Assembly: GCF_024137025.1 (NCBI RefSeq)
Contig: NZ_JAMYJR010000010.1
Location: 230,486 to 294,485 of the forward strand
Reading direction: 5' to 3'
Origin: Paractinoplanes aksuensis
Lineage (GTDB): Bacteria > Actinomycetota > Actinomycetes > Mycobacteriales > Micromonosporaceae
DNA length: 64,000 bases
The position numbers were made by a program, and so were the translations under genes. Under the pieces are notes generated by a model that made no database searches, was not told the origin of the DNA, and saw only the letters and a list, made by a program, of their open reading frames with translations. This document shows positions 8,239-16,590 of this stretch, piece after piece; position 1 is the first letter of the stretch; the number at the start of each line of letters is the position of its first letter.

Positions 8239-8499
8239 ATGCGGTCGGTGAGTGCCACCGAGGCGTCCGGACACTTCTCCGACCTGCTCGGAGCCGTCGA
8301 GCGGGGCGAAACTGTGACCGTCACCCGAGACGGCCGACCGGTGGCGGAAATGCGACCGCTTCGCCCGGGCACAGGTGCGGACCTTCGATCGGCGCTCTCT
8401 GGCATCCCGGCGCCTGATGAGAAATTTGCCGAGGACATCGCGGTTGCCGTCCGGCTCCTGAGGCCGGGGCGGCATGAGCAGGGGAGCGAGGCAGTCTGA
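8239..8499 (+). CDS. Phd/YefM-type antitoxin, apparently without a toxin partner
   Basis: This 86-aa protein has the prevent-host-death fold: an N-terminal DNA-binding region VSATEASGHFSDLLGAVERG followed by the conserved ETVTVTRDGRPVAEMRPL. In type II modules such proteins bind operator DNA and neutralise a VapC- or Doc-type RNase or kinase toxin through a C-terminal helix. No PIN-domain or Doc gene follows; the next 90 nt run into hrpA, and the open frame starting at 8473 has no toxin motifs. The C-terminus (FAEDIAVAVRLLRPGRHEQG) ends in Arg-rich sequence. It may be an orphan regulator or a remnant after toxin loss. It starts 16 nt after the reductase stop with no clear ribosome site. Confidence 0.8.
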   Translation: MRSVSATEASGHFSDLLGAVERGETVTVTRDGRPVAEMRPLRPGTGADLRSALSGIPAPDEKFAEDIAVAVRLLRPGRHEQGSEAV

Positions 8500-8574
8500 G
8501 GGAGAGCGACGTGTCGGTCGGATTCCCAGGGTGGGGGCGGTGTTAATCACGAGGCGTTTTTGGTTGGATCCGCC

Positions 8575-8592
8575 TATTCTTGTCGCGCGATG
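8575..8592 (+). promoter_or_regulatory. -10 box of a probable leaderless hrpA promoter
   Basis: TATTCT (8575-8580) stands nine bases before the hrpA ATG at 8590 and no Shine-Dalgarno is present. This spacing puts the transcription start on or next to the start codon, the usual leaderless arrangement in actinobacteria. No good -35 is seen. Confidence 0.45.
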
Positions 8593-11500
8593 TCGACAAC
8601 ACTTGCCCTGCCTGAACTCCGTAAACGGCTAGCTGAGCTCCTCCCGCGGGACGAGCGGCGCCTCGGGCGCCGTCTCGAGGGGACCCGGCGTATCAAGGAC
8701 GAGGCCGCCCGGGCCGCCGCGCTCGCCGAGATCTCCGGCGAGGTGGACAAGGCGGCCGCGCGCCTGGCCACGCTGATGGCCAACGTGCCGCCGATCAGTT
8801 ATCCCGAGTCGCTGCCGGTCAGCCAGCGGAAAGACGACATCCTGGCCGCCATCCGCGACCACCAGGTGGTCGTCGTGGCCGGTGAGACCGGGTCGGGCAA
8901 GACGACGCAGATCCCGAAGATCTGTATCGAGCTCGGGCGCGGCGTCCGCGGCCAGATCGGGCACACCCAGCCGCGGCGGATCGCGGCCCGCACCGTGGCC
9001 GAGCGGATCGCCGAAGAGGTCGGGCGGCCGCTGGGCCAGACCGTCGGCTACAAGGTGCGCTTCACCGACCAGGTCTCCGACGAGACCATGGTCAAGGTGA
9101 TGACCGACGGCATCCTGCTGGCCGAGATCCAGAACGACCGCAACCTCTTCCGGTACGACACGCTGATCATCGACGAGGCCCACGAGCGCAGCCTCAACAT
9201 CGACTTCATCCTGGGCTATCTGCGCGAGCTGCTGCCCCGGCGGCCCGACCTGAAGCTGATCATCACGTCGGCCACCATCGAGACGCAGCGGTTCGCCGAG
9301 CACTTCGCGGACAAGGACGGCAAGCCGGCCCCGGTGATCGAGGTGTCCGGGCGCACGTTCCCGGTCGAGACCCGCTACCGCCCGCTCGTCACGACGACCG
9401 AGGACGACACCGAGGAACCCCAGGACCAGGTCGACGGCATTGCCGACGCCGTCGACGAGCTGGGCCGCGAGGGTGACGGCGACATCCTGGTCTTCCTCAG
9501 CGGCGAGCGCGAGATCCGCGACACCGCCGACGCGCTGGCCAAGCGCAACCTGCGGGCCACCGACATCGTGCCGCTGTACGGCCGGCTGTCGGCGGCCGAG
9601 CAGCACAAGGTGTTCGAGCGGCACTCGCAGCGCCGGGTCGTGCTGGCCACCAACGTCGCCGAGACCTCGCTGACCGTGCCCGGCATCCGGTACGTCATCG
9701 ACCCCGGCACCGCGCGTATCAGCCGCTACTCGCACCGGCTCAAGGTGCAGCGCCTGCCCATCGAGCCGGTGTCGCAGGCCAGCGCCAACCAGCGCAAGGG
9801 CCGCTGCGGCCGGGTGGCCGACGGCATCTGCATCCGGCTCTACTCCGAGGAGGACTTCGAGGCCCGGCCCGAGTTCACCGAGCCCGAGATCCTGCGGACC
9901 AACCTGGCCAGCGTCATCCTGCAGATGACCAACCTGGGGCTGGGCGACCTGGCCAAGTTCCCGTTCATCGACCCGCCCGACCGCCGCAACATCACCGACG
10001 GCGTGAAGCTGCTGGAAGAGCTGGGCGCGCTCGACGCCCGCAAGCTGACCCCGCTCGGCCGCCAGCTGGCCCAGCTGCCGGTCGACCCGCGGCTGGCCCG
10101 CATGGTGATCGAGGCCGACCGGCAGGAGTGCCTGGCCGAGGTCATGGTCATCGCGGCCGCGCTGTCCATTCAAGACCCGCGCGAGCGGCCCACCGAGAAG
10201 CAGCAGCAGGCCGACGAGAAGCACGCCCGGTTCACCGACAAGGAATCGGACTTCTTCAGCTACCTCAACCTGTGGCGCTATCTGCGCGAGAAACAGCAGG
10301 AGCTGTCCGGCAACCAGTTCCGCCGGCTCTGCCGCAGCGAGTTTCTCAACTACCTTCGCGTACGCGAATGGCAGGACATCTATGCGCAGCTGCGCCAGGT
10401 GGCCCGGACCCTCAACCTCACGCTGACCGAGGATCGCGAGGAGGTAGCCGAGGGGCAGCACGTGCACACCGCCCTGCTGTCCGGCCTGCTCTCGCACATC
10501 GGCCTCAAAGAAGGCGACAAGCGCGAATACCTGGGCGCCCGCGGGGCGAAGTTCGCCATCTTCCCGGGCTCGGCGTTGTTCAAGAAGCAGCCGCGTTGGG
10601 TCATGTCGGCCGAGCTGGTCGAGACGAGCCGGTTGTGGGGCCGGGTCAACGCCCGCATCGAGCCCGAGTGGGCCGAAAAACTGGCGCCTCACCTGGTCAA
10701 ATACTCGTACTCCGAGCCGCATTGGGAAAAGAAGCAGGGCGCCGTCATGGCGTACGAAAAAGTGACCTTGTACGGGTTGCCGATCGTGCCGCGGCGCAAG
10801 GTCGGTTACTCCAAGGTCGACCCGGTGGCGTCGCGCGAGTTGTTCATCCGGCACGCGCTGGTCGAGGGCGACTGGGAGACCCACCACAAGTTCTACGGCG
10901 AGAACAACAAGCTGCTGGCCCGGATCGAAGAGATAGAGAACCGGGCCCGCCGCCGCGACATCGCGGTCGACGACGAGACCGTGTACGCCCTGTACGACGC
11001 CCGCATCCCGGCCGATGTGGTCAGCGCCCGGCATTTCGACGCGTGGTGGAAGAAGGCCCGGCGCGACGAGCCCGAGCTGCTGACGTTCACCCGCGAGATG
11101 CTCGTGAACGCCGGCCGGGACGGGGTCGACCCCAACGCGTACCCGGACGCCTGGCTGGCCAACGGGGTGCGGCTGCCCCTGACGTACGAGTTCGAGCCGA
11201 ACACCCAGGCCGACGGGGTCACCGTCGAGGTGCCGATCGCGCTGCTCAACAAGCTCGACCCGGACGACTTCGGCTGGTCGGTGCCCGGGTTCCGCCGCGA
11301 CGTGGTGATCGCGCTGATCCGGGCCCTGCCCAAGGCGTTGCGGACCAACTTCGTACCGGTGCCGGACTGGGCCGACGCCGTGCTGGGCACGGTGCCGGCG
11401 CGGCGCGGGCCGCTGCCCGACGCGATCGGCAACGAGTTGCGGCGGCTGACCGGCACGATCGTGCCGCGCGACGCCTGGCGCCCGGACGAGGTGCCCGACC

Positions 11501-12486
11501 ATCTGCGGGTCAACTTCCGCGTGGTCGACGACGGCAAGGTGGTGGGGGAGGGCCGCGACCTCGAGGTGCTGCGGCGCTCGCTGGCCCCCAAGGTGCAGCA
11601 GACCATCTCGAAGGCGGCCGGCGACATCGAGCGCCGGGGCATCACGGCCAACGACTTCGGCATGTTGCCGCGCCGGGTCGCCCAAGTCCGCGGCGGGTAC
11701 GAGGTCAACGTCTTCCCGGCCCTGGTCGACGAGGGCGAGAGCGTGGCCGTCAAGGTCTTCGAGACGGAGGCCGAGCAGCGTACGGCCATGATCGCCGGAA
11801 CGCGCAGGCTGCTGCTGCTGACGTTGCCGCCGGCCGCGCGCTACCTGCAGGGCCGGCTCGACAACCAGGCCAAGCTCGAGCTGACCCGCGGCAACCCGTA
11901 CCGCTCGATCGCCGAACTGCTCGACGACTGTGCCGGGGCGGCCGTCGACCGGCTGGTGGCCGACGCGGGCGGGCCGGTGTGGTCGTCGATCGAGTTCGCC
12001 TCGCTGCGCGACACCGTACGCCAGGATCTGGTCGACGCCGTGGCAAACGTGGTCACCCAGGTGCGGCAGGTGCTGTCGACGGCGTACGACATCGAGCAGC
12101 GTCTCAAATCGCAGCGCAACCCCACGCTGCTGCCCGCCCTGGCCGACATCCGCCAGCAGCTCAAGGGTCTCGTGCACGCCGGTTTCGTCACCGAGACCGG
12201 CTGGCGTCAGCTGCACCACCTGCCGCGCTACCTGCGCGGCATGGTCTACCGGCTCGACCGCCTCGGCGGCAACCTGGCCCGCGACCGCCAGCTGACGGCC
12301 CAGATCCACGAGATCGAGTCGGAGTACCGCGAGCTGAAGGGGCTCGGCGCGCCCGAGGAGGGGTTGCGCGAGATCCGCTGGATGATCGAGGAATTGCGGA
12401 TCAATTTCTTCGCCCAATCGCTGGGTACGGCCTATCCGATATCGGACAAACGGATCTTCAAGGCGATGGACCAGCTCCCGGTGTAG
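8590..12486 (+). CDS. hrpA: ATP-dependent RNA helicase HrpA (DEAH box)
   Basis: This 1298-aa helicase unwinds RNA and is implicated in mRNA processing and rescue of stalled ribosomes. Walker A GETGSGKT is at residues 98-105, motif II DEAH at 195-198, SAT motif III follows, and motif VI QRKGRCGR lies near 400. Winged-helix, HA2 and OB-fold regions come next (conserved LGLGDLAKFPFIDPPD). The C-terminal half carries the long HrpA-specific DUF3418 region, including YEFEP and the end segment FFAQSLGTAYPISDKRI. Length matches the family (about 1300). The ATG at 8590 is preferred over an upstream in-frame start at 8560 because the intervening codons overlap the -10 box. It is a single-gene transcription unit. 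Confidence 0.96.
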   Translation: MSTTLALPELRKRLAELLPRDERRLGRRLEGTRRIKDEAARAAALAEISGEVDKAAARLATLMANVPPISYPESLPVSQRKDDILAAIRDHQVVVVAGETGSGKTTQIPKICIELGRGVRGQIGHTQPRRIAARTVAERIAEEVGRPLGQTVGYKVRFTDQVSDETMVKVMTDGILLAEIQNDRNLFRYDTLIIDEAHERSLNIDFILGYLRELLPRRPDLKLIITSATIETQRFAEHFADKDGKPAPVIEVSGRTFPVETRYRPLVTTTEDDTEEPQDQVDGIADAVDELGREGDGDILVFLSGEREIRDTADALAKRNLRATDIVPLYGRLSAAEQHKVFERHSQRRVVLATNVAETSLTVPGIRYVIDPGTARISRYSHRLKVQRLPIEPVSQASANQRKGRCGRVADGICIRLYSEEDFEARPEFTEPEILRTNLASVILQMTNLGLGDLAKFPFIDPPDRRNITDGVKLLEELGALDARKLTPLGRQLAQLPVDPRLARMVIEADRQECLAEVMVIAAALSIQDPRERPTEKQQQADEKHARFTDKESDFFSYLNLWRYLREKQQELSGNQFRRLCRSEFLNYLRVREWQDIYAQLRQVARTLNLTLTEDREEVAEGQHVHTALLSGLLSHIGLKEGDKREYLGARGAKFAIFPGSALFKKQPRWVMSAELVETSRLWGRVNARIEPEWAEKLAPHLVKYSYSEPHWEKKQGAVMAYEKVTLYGLPIVPRRKVGYSKVDPVASRELFIRHALVEGDWETHHKFYGENNKLLARIEEIENRARRRDIAVDDETVYALYDARIPADVVSARHFDAWWKKARRDEPELLTFTREMLVNAGRDGVDPNAYPDAWLANGVRLPLTYEFEPNTQADGVTVEVPIALLNKLDPDDFGWSVPGFRRDVVIALIRALPKALRTNFVPVPDWADAVLGTVPARRGPLPDAIGNELRRLTGTIVPRDAWRPDEVPDHLRVNFRVVDDGKVVGEGRDLEVLRRSLAPKVQQTISKAAGDIERRGITANDFGMLPRRVAQVRGGYEVNVFPALVDEGESVAVKVFETEAEQRTAMIAGTRRLLLLTLPPAARYLQGRLDNQAKLELTRGNPYRSIAELLDDCAGAAVDRLVADAGGPVWSSIEFASLRDTVRQDLVDAVANVVTQVRQVLSTAYDIEQRLKSQRNPTLLPALADIRQQLKGLVHAGFVTETGWRQLHHLPRYLRGMVYRLDRLGGNLARDRQLTAQIHEIESEYRELKGLGAPEEGLREIRWMIEELRINFFAQSLGTAYPISDKRIFKAMDQLPV

Positions 12487-12518
12487 CGCGCTCGTTGACG
12501 CTTGGGTGCCGTTCGGTT

Positions 12519-12537
12519 ACCCCCCTGTCGTGGGGGT
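12519..12537 (+). terminator. short hairpin after hrpA
   Basis: ACCCCC (12519-12524) pairs with GGGGGT (12532-12537) 33 nt after the hrpA stop. There is no T-tract, so it may be a weak terminator or only mRNA structure. Confidence 0.35.
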
Positions 12538-12561
12538 TCCGGAGGCCCTAGATTTCTGGCC

Positions 12562-12942
12562 ATGACGAACGAATTCCTGGCCTTCGCCCCGATTTCCGCG
12601 CTCGTTCCGGCCTCTCCGGCGACCGGCCTGCTCGACGAAATGATGGCGCGGGTCGGGGTCGACGGCATCGTCGCCGCCCTCGCCGACCCGGGCCTGCTGG
12701 CCCTGGTCGACCAGCACGCCGCCGCCGTGCGCGACGCCCTCGAGTCGGCCGGCCGCGACGGCGACGCCGACGGTCTGGCCGGGTACGCCCGGGCGATCGT
12801 GGCCGGCGCCCGCCGGATGAGCCGGGGCCTGCCCGAGCCGGGTCTGGCCCCGACCACCCCGGCCGACTGGAAGGCCGCCGACTGGCACCTGCTGCGTCTG
12901 GTCGCCATCTGCATGATCGCCGAGGAGAACGAGATTCTCTGA
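12562..12942 (+). CDS. small DUF6401-like actinobacterial protein
   Basis: This 126-aa protein is helical and acidic and has no catalytic motif I recognise. The segment LLDEMMARVGVDGIVAALADPGLLALVDQHAAAVRDAL resembles the actinobacterial DUF6401 family (often labelled natural-product related, though function is unknown). TPADWKAADWHLLRLVAICMIA near the end looks like a membrane-surface or hydrophobic-core helix. TAGATT (12550-12555) six bases before the ATG indicates a leaderless transcript. An upstream in-frame start at 12502 would overlap the promoter. Family assignment is from memory and moderate; function is not known. Confidence 0.65.
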   Translation: MTNEFLAFAPISALVPASPATGLLDEMMARVGVDGIVAALADPGLLALVDQHAAAVRDALESAGRDGDADGLAGYARAIVAGARRMSRGLPEPGLAPTTPADWKAADWHLLRLVAICMIAEENEIL

Positions 12943-13043
12943 CCCTCGTGACGGCCTGCGGGCGGGCCTCCACTTTCAGGCTCGCCCGAAACGCCCATAG
13001 GGGTGCCTTGCGGCGAAATCGGTCTATACGCCATCTTGTACGT

Positions 13044-13799
13044 ATGAAGCTCGCCCTCGCGCTCGCCGCGATCGCCACTCTCGTCGTCCCGGCGGCGCCC
13101 GCGGCCGCCGCTCCGACACCCACGTCGACCACGCCGCCCGTCACGGCGGCCCCGCTGCTGGTCGCCCGCTGGACCTTCGACGCCGGCGCCGTCGACGGCC
13201 GCGTCGCCGACACCTCGGGCCGCGGCCCGGCCCTGACCACCCGCAGCGCCGACGCGGGCGTGCTGCGCTTCGACACCGCCACCCCGAGCGGCCGCTACGT
13301 CTCGTTCCCGACGGCGTGCGCCACCAACGCCACCAAGTGCCCGCGCGCGCTCATGGAGACCGCGAGTGTCCCCAACCTGAACCCCGGCACCCGCAACTTC
13401 CGCTGGTCGGCCCGCATGCTGACGATCAAGACCCAGGTCACCGGCTCGGCCAACATCATGCAGAAGGGCGTGGCCAACACGACCAGCCAGTGGAAGATGC
13501 AGGTCGGCAAGACCAACGGCAAGGCCCAGTGCATCGTGGTCGGCGCCGGCTCGCCCACCGTCTACATCGCCCGCTCGGCCACCTCGGTCGCCGACGGCGC
13601 CTGGCACAAGATCGTGTGCCAGCGCCGGGGCACCGCGCTCCAGGTGTACGTCGACGACAAGCTCGGCGGTTCGGCCACGGTCCCGGCCAACCTGTCGATC
13701 AGCAACACGCTGCCGCTGCGCATCGGCGGCCCGAACTTCAACACCAAGACCGACATGTTCCACGGCCGCCTCGACGACATCTATGCCGAGCTGGGCTGA
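13044..13799 (+). CDS. secreted LamG/concanavalin-fold domain protein
   Basis: This 251-aa protein has a signal peptide (MKLALALAAIATLVVPAAP, cut near AAAA) and one laminin-G-like jelly-roll domain that probably binds carbohydrate or wall polymer. Typical strands are WTFDAG at the start, WHKIVCQRRGTALQVYVD in the middle and FHGRLDDIYAELG at the end. Cysteines at CATNATKCPR, AQCIV and IVCQ could form two disulfides. The domain is clearly homologous to the C-terminal domain of the protein at 30204-32027, with the same cysteines and the shared pattern NI-QKG...QWKMQV/QYKLQV. No catalytic residues were seen. The ATG at 13044 begins the signal peptide directly. Confidence 0.82.
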   Translation: MKLALALAAIATLVVPAAPAAAAPTPTSTTPPVTAAPLLVARWTFDAGAVDGRVADTSGRGPALTTRSADAGVLRFDTATPSGRYVSFPTACATNATKCPRALMETASVPNLNPGTRNFRWSARMLTIKTQVTGSANIMQKGVANTTSQWKMQVGKTNGKAQCIVVGAGSPTVYIARSATSVADGAWHKIVCQRRGTALQVYVDDKLGGSATVPANLSISNTLPLRIGGPNFNTKTDMFHGRLDDIYAELG

Positions 13800-13877
13800 C
13801 CCGGTTACCCAGAGGTGCCCTGAGCTCGGAAAAGTGCGTTCTTCCGGGCCCGGGGCGACCCTCGTAGGTTGATCCTC

Positions 13878-14264
13878 ATGGCTGTTTCCCTGATCAACCC
13901 ACGCGGACTGCCCACCGTCGACGTCTACCGCCAGGTGTCGATAGCCACGGGCACCAAGCTCGTCCACGTAGCCGGCCAGGTGGCCTGGAACGGAGGCGAC
14001 TTCGCCACCCAGGTCGAGCAGAGCTACCTGAACGTGGCGACGGCCCTCGAAGCGGCCGGCGCCACCTTCGCTGACGTGGTGAAATTGACCGTCCACGTCG
14101 TCGACTGGACCCCCGACCGCATGCCCGACCTGCTGGACGGCATCACCCGAGCCTCAACCAAACTGGGCGTGAAGATCGAGGCCCCCGCCTCCCTGTTCGG
14201 CATCGCAGCCCTGGACGTCCCCGAACACCTGGTCGAGATCGAAGCAACAGCCGTCCTCGACTAG
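13878..14264 (+). CDS. RidA-family enamine/imine deaminase
   Basis: This 128-aa protein has the YjgF/YER057c/UK114 fold. RidA proteins hydrolyse reactive enamine/imine intermediates from PLP enzymes and form homotrimers. Visible motifs are the N-terminal NPRGLPTVDVYRQVSIATG, GQVAWNG, the helix QVEQSYLNVATALEAAGATFADVVKLTVHVVD and the C-terminal FGIAALDVPEHLVEIEATAVL. The canonical catalytic Arg (R105 in E. coli, in an SxRx signature) is not obvious here (PASLFGIAAL), so this may be a non-archetypal subgroup. TAGGTT (13865-13870) seven bases before the ATG suggests a leaderless mRNA. Confidence 0.87.
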   Translation: MAVSLINPRGLPTVDVYRQVSIATGTKLVHVAGQVAWNGGDFATQVEQSYLNVATALEAAGATFADVVKLTVHVVDWTPDRMPDLLDGITRASTKLGVKIEAPASLFGIAALDVPEHLVEIEATAVLD

Positions 14265-14318
14265 CGCCGGGGTCGCAGCCGTGCGCTACGGCAGTGCGTT
14301 GAGGCCGTGCGCTGCATT

Positions 14319-14370
14319 TGTGAGTCGCGGTTGTGGGCTGCGGCTGTGAGTCGCGGTTGTGCGCTTCGGC
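14319..14370. repeat. 26-bp tandem direct repeat, two copies
   Basis: The segment beginning TGTGAGTCGCGGTTGTG occurs at 14319 and again at 14345, a period of 26 with a few mismatches towards the ends. It lies between the convergent RidA and HxlR genes and has no coding sense. Confidence 0.8.
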
Positions 14371-14388
14371 TCGTGCATCGCGGTCTGA

Positions 14389-14772
14389 TCAGCTCTCGAA
14401 CTTGCGGCGGGACGCCTCGATCTCCGCCAGATAGGTCTGGGTCCAGCCACACATGCCGTCGACCACCTTGCGCAGCGCCTGCCCGGCCTCGGTGAGCGCG
14501 TAGTCGACGCTCGGCGGCACGGTGGGGTGCACGGTCCGCTCAACCAGCCCGTTCCGTTCGAGCGTGCGCAGATTCTGAGTGAGCACCTTGTGGCTGATCC
14601 CGCCAACCTCACGCCGCAACTCGTTGAACCGCATAGTCCGCAACCCAAGAAACTCAATGATCAGCAGCGACCACTTGGTAGCCACATCCGAGAAGATCTC
14701 CCGAGCCAACGAGTCGGCCCGAGCCAGGTCAGCCTCAGGCGGCAGCTCACCGATCTCCTGCCTGGTCCCCAT
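14389..14772 (-). CDS. HxlR-family winged-helix transcriptional regulator
   Basis: This 127-aa MarR-like regulator of the HxlR type is often a redox or metabolite sensor repressing an adjacent gene. The signature is complete: IFSDVATKWSLLIIEFLG, then the recognition region RFNELRREVGGISHKVLTQNLRTLERNGLVERTVHPTVPPSVDYALTEAG, ending in a C-terminal helix. No Cys occurs in the N-terminal region, apart from one in the C-terminal helix (GMCGW), so a classic N-terminal redox switch is absent. RidA is convergent; the upstream side is the repeat cluster, so its target cannot be guessed. Confidence 0.9.
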   Translation of the reverse strand: MGTRQEIGELPPEADLARADSLAREIFSDVATKWSLLIIEFLGLRTMRFNELRREVGGISHKVLTQNLRTLERNGLVERTVHPTVPPSVDYALTEAGQALRKVVDGMCGWTQTYLAEIEASRRKFES

Positions 14773-14833
14773 GCCCCGACCCTACTTCCCACACATCGCA
14801 GCCGGTCCGCGGGCGGGCGCCCCGCCCCGGAAA

Positions 14834-15070
14834 GAGACGATCCGTTTCGTCTCGGCAGCGCCCGGCGGGACAATCCGTTTCGTCTTGGCGGTGCGCGCTG
14901 GCTTTGCGCTGGTGGGGCGGGTTGGCGAGACGATTCGTTTCGTCTTTGGAGTGCGTTGGCGGGATTGCGCTGGTGCGTGTGTCGGCGAGCCGAACCGTTT
15001 CGTCTCGCCGACACACCGGTTTGTCGCGTCGTGCGCGTTTGCCGAGACGATCCGTTTCGTCTCGGCAAAC
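14834..15070. repeat. cluster of five palindromic 21-bp repeats
   Basis: Five copies of a 21-bp imperfect palindrome, GAGACGATCCGTTTCGTCTC plus G, lie at 14834, 14867, 14927, 14987 and 15044. The last is part of a longer inverted repeat with perfect 14-bp arms (15037-15050 with 15057-15070, GTTTGCCGAGACGA and its complement). Successive distances are 33, 60, 60 and 57, all multiples of three. The same core (CCGTTTCGTCTCG and variants) recurs at 63793-63970. The 340-nt stretch 14773-15112 otherwise has no supported gene; all frames are open because the repeats lack stops. Confidence 0.9.
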
Positions 15071-15112
15071 GGCCGGCGCCCTCGGCCGGAGCAGGCGCCT
15101 CGTTGGGCCGGT

Positions 15113-15343
15113 CTAGCTGCGCCGGAAGGCGTAGGAGCGGCCGCCGCTCGCGCCAGCCGCGCGGCCGGCGCGGGTCTGCTCGGAGCGTTGGCGGGCGGCC
15201 TGCCGCTCATCGCCGGCGCCGTGGTGAGCCGCGCCGGATTTCTTGCGGCCGGTGGTCTCCGTGGCGCGGGGCAGTGTCGGCGCGAGCTCGCTCACGGCGA
15301 GGTCGTCCGGGTCGATCCGGACGGTGAAGCGTTGGCCAGGCAT
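15113..15343 (-). CDS. small basic hypothetical protein
   Basis: This 76-aa protein starts at an ATG with a strong AGGAGG six bases upstream. The first 25 residues (MPGQRFTVRIDPDDLAVSEL) look like a short beta-strand/acidic module. The remainder is Ala/Gly/Arg/Gln-rich and probably disordered (GAGDERQAARQRSEQTRAGR). I do not recognise the family. Earlier in-frame starts exist up to 15481, but only this one has a ribosome site. It borders the palindromic repeat cluster on its 3' side, so its tail may have been reshaped by repeats. Confidence 0.6.
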   Translation of the reverse strand: MPGQRFTVRIDPDDLAVSELAPTLPRATETTGRKKSGAAHHGAGDERQAARQRSEQTRAGRAAGASGGRSYAFRRS

Positions 15344-15561
15344 ACGGACCTCCTCTGAGCCCTGCTCAGGACAGGGCGAGGCGTGGTGGAGCCGGGGAAG
15401 AGAAGACGTGACGCTCCGGGTGTCGGGCACGGAGGCGGCTCCACGGCGGACAACCCCGCCGGAGCACCCGGAACCGAGCACGGTGGACGGCCTCGACGGG
15501 CCGAAGCATCAGATGCGCATGCAAGGAACAGTAGGAGCCCGCTCGAGGGCTCGCAACCGAA

Positions 15562-16590
15562 TTAAATCTGGGCTTCGCCGGCGTCGAGGACGGCGGTGGC
15601 TCTCGGGTAGTCGCGTAGCTGGGCGCGTACTGATTCGAGGCCGACCCGTAGGGCTACCGGGGGGACGCCGCGGGCTTGGAGGACGCCGTTCGTCCAGGAC
15701 ACGAAGTCGGTGAAGATCGCGGTTTCGCTCACGTACAGGGCGGCGGCCAGGAAGTCGGCGATGTGGGCCATGTCCTCGGCCGTGGAGTCGAGTTGGCGCT
15801 GGTTGTATTCGCGCATCGCCGGGTAGGCCTCGGTCAGGCGGCTCATCGCCGTGCTGATCAGCTCGCCGCGGTTGCGGACCACGTAGGTGTATTCCTCGTC
15901 GCCCAGGAAGGCCGAGAGCTGCGGGTCGGGGCTGTACGGCGGCCAGTTGCGGGCCAGTCGGTGCACCGCCTCTTCCGCGCCGGCGGCCCAAGCATCGGCG
16001 CCCAGGAGCTGGGCGTAGCGGCCGCCCGGTCCGAAGCCGCGACCGCCGGCGATGACCGGCACCCCGGCCGCCTTGCACGCGGTGATGGCCGCGTGGGCGC
16101 GGGGCAGGCGGGTCGCGATCATGCAGCTCAGCGCGACCACATCCGGGCCGGTCTGGTGCAGGTGGGTGATCAGGTGCGGGCCGGGCACGTTGGCCCCGAG
16201 GAAGTCGACCCGCCAGCCGTCCAGGCGCAGCATCTCGGCCAGGATGCGGGTCGGCAGCGCGTGCCATTCCCCGTCGACGCAGGCGATGGTGACCCGGCCC
16301 CGCGACGGCCGGACGGTGGTGCGGGCGGCCACCGCGGCCAGCGCGCGCTCGCTGATCGCCGTCGCCGCGTGCTCGCGGGCTACGGACCACTCGTTGGCAG
16401 CCCACAGTTCGCCCACCCGGGCCTGCGTGCCGGCGATCAGGTCGATCATGATGCGTTGCGGCGCCACGCCGTCGTCGAGCAGGTCACCGACGATCTCGAC
16501 CGCGCCGTACTCGTCGCCGTCGCCGACCAGCCGCAGGAACTCGTCGGCCAGGCCCGGCTCGTCGAGCGACCGCCGCGAGACGACACTCAC
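15562..16590 (-). CDS. cobalamin-binding sensor-like protein
   Basis: This 342-aa protein has a four-helix cap like the methionine-synthase B12-binding cap (about residues 15-90; VGDLLDDGVAPQRIMIDLI and RVGELWAANEWSVAREHAAT) followed by a Rossmann-like B12 domain (about 95-215). His110 in DGEWHALPTRI is placed as the lower axial ligand; the LDGWRVDFLGANVP and VIAGGRGFG strands are typical. As in CarH/LitR-type photoreceptors, the motif is E-x-H rather than D-x-H-x-x-G. There is no DNA-binding domain. A C-terminal helical region (about 230-342) is of unknown function. The GTG start overlaps the stop of the PP2C phosphatase upstream (16587-16590), so the two are translationally coupled and probably act together. 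Confidence 0.85.
   Translation of the reverse strand: MSVVSRRSLDEPGLADEFLRLVGDGDEYGAVEIVGDLLDDGVAPQRIMIDLIAGTQARVGELWAANEWSVAREHAATAISERALAAVAARTTVRPSRGRVTIACVDGEWHALPTRILAEMLRLDGWRVDFLGANVPGPHLITHLHQTGPDVVALSCMIATRLPRAHAAITACKAAGVPVIAGGRGFGPGGRYAQLLGADAWAAGAEEAVHRLARNWPPYSPDPQLSAFLGDEEYTYVVRNRGELISTAMSRLTEAYPAMREYNQRQLDSTAEDMAHIADFLAAALYVSETAIFTDFVSWTNGVLQARGVPPVALRVGLESVRAQLRDYPRATAVLDAGEAQI

Noticed and set aside
4953..8438. Long minus-strand open frame opposite the histidine kinase and aldo/keto reductase
   Set aside because: It lies opposite clear plus-strand genes, is Arg/Gly/Val/Asp-rich in the way GC-rich shadows are, and has no motif or ribosome site.
8473..8640. Candidate VapC-type toxin following the antitoxin
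   Set aside because: The frame has no PIN-domain acidic residues and runs into the hrpA promoter.
8629..12417. Minus-strand open frame of over 1200 codons opposite hrpA
   Set aside because: It is a shadow of a strong helicase gene, with repeated low-complexity hydrophobic/charged patterns and no family.
14834..15070. Possible CRISPR array
   Set aside because: Repeats are short, imperfect and palindromic, spacers differ from 12 to 39 nt and share composition, and there are no cas genes.
14782..15210. 142-codon minus-strand frame with repeated ETKRIV
   Set aside because: The repeats lack stops in all frames, so open frames arise trivially. It has no ribosome site and overlaps a better supported small gene. 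The multiple-of-three spacing is noted as a finding, but coding is not claimed.
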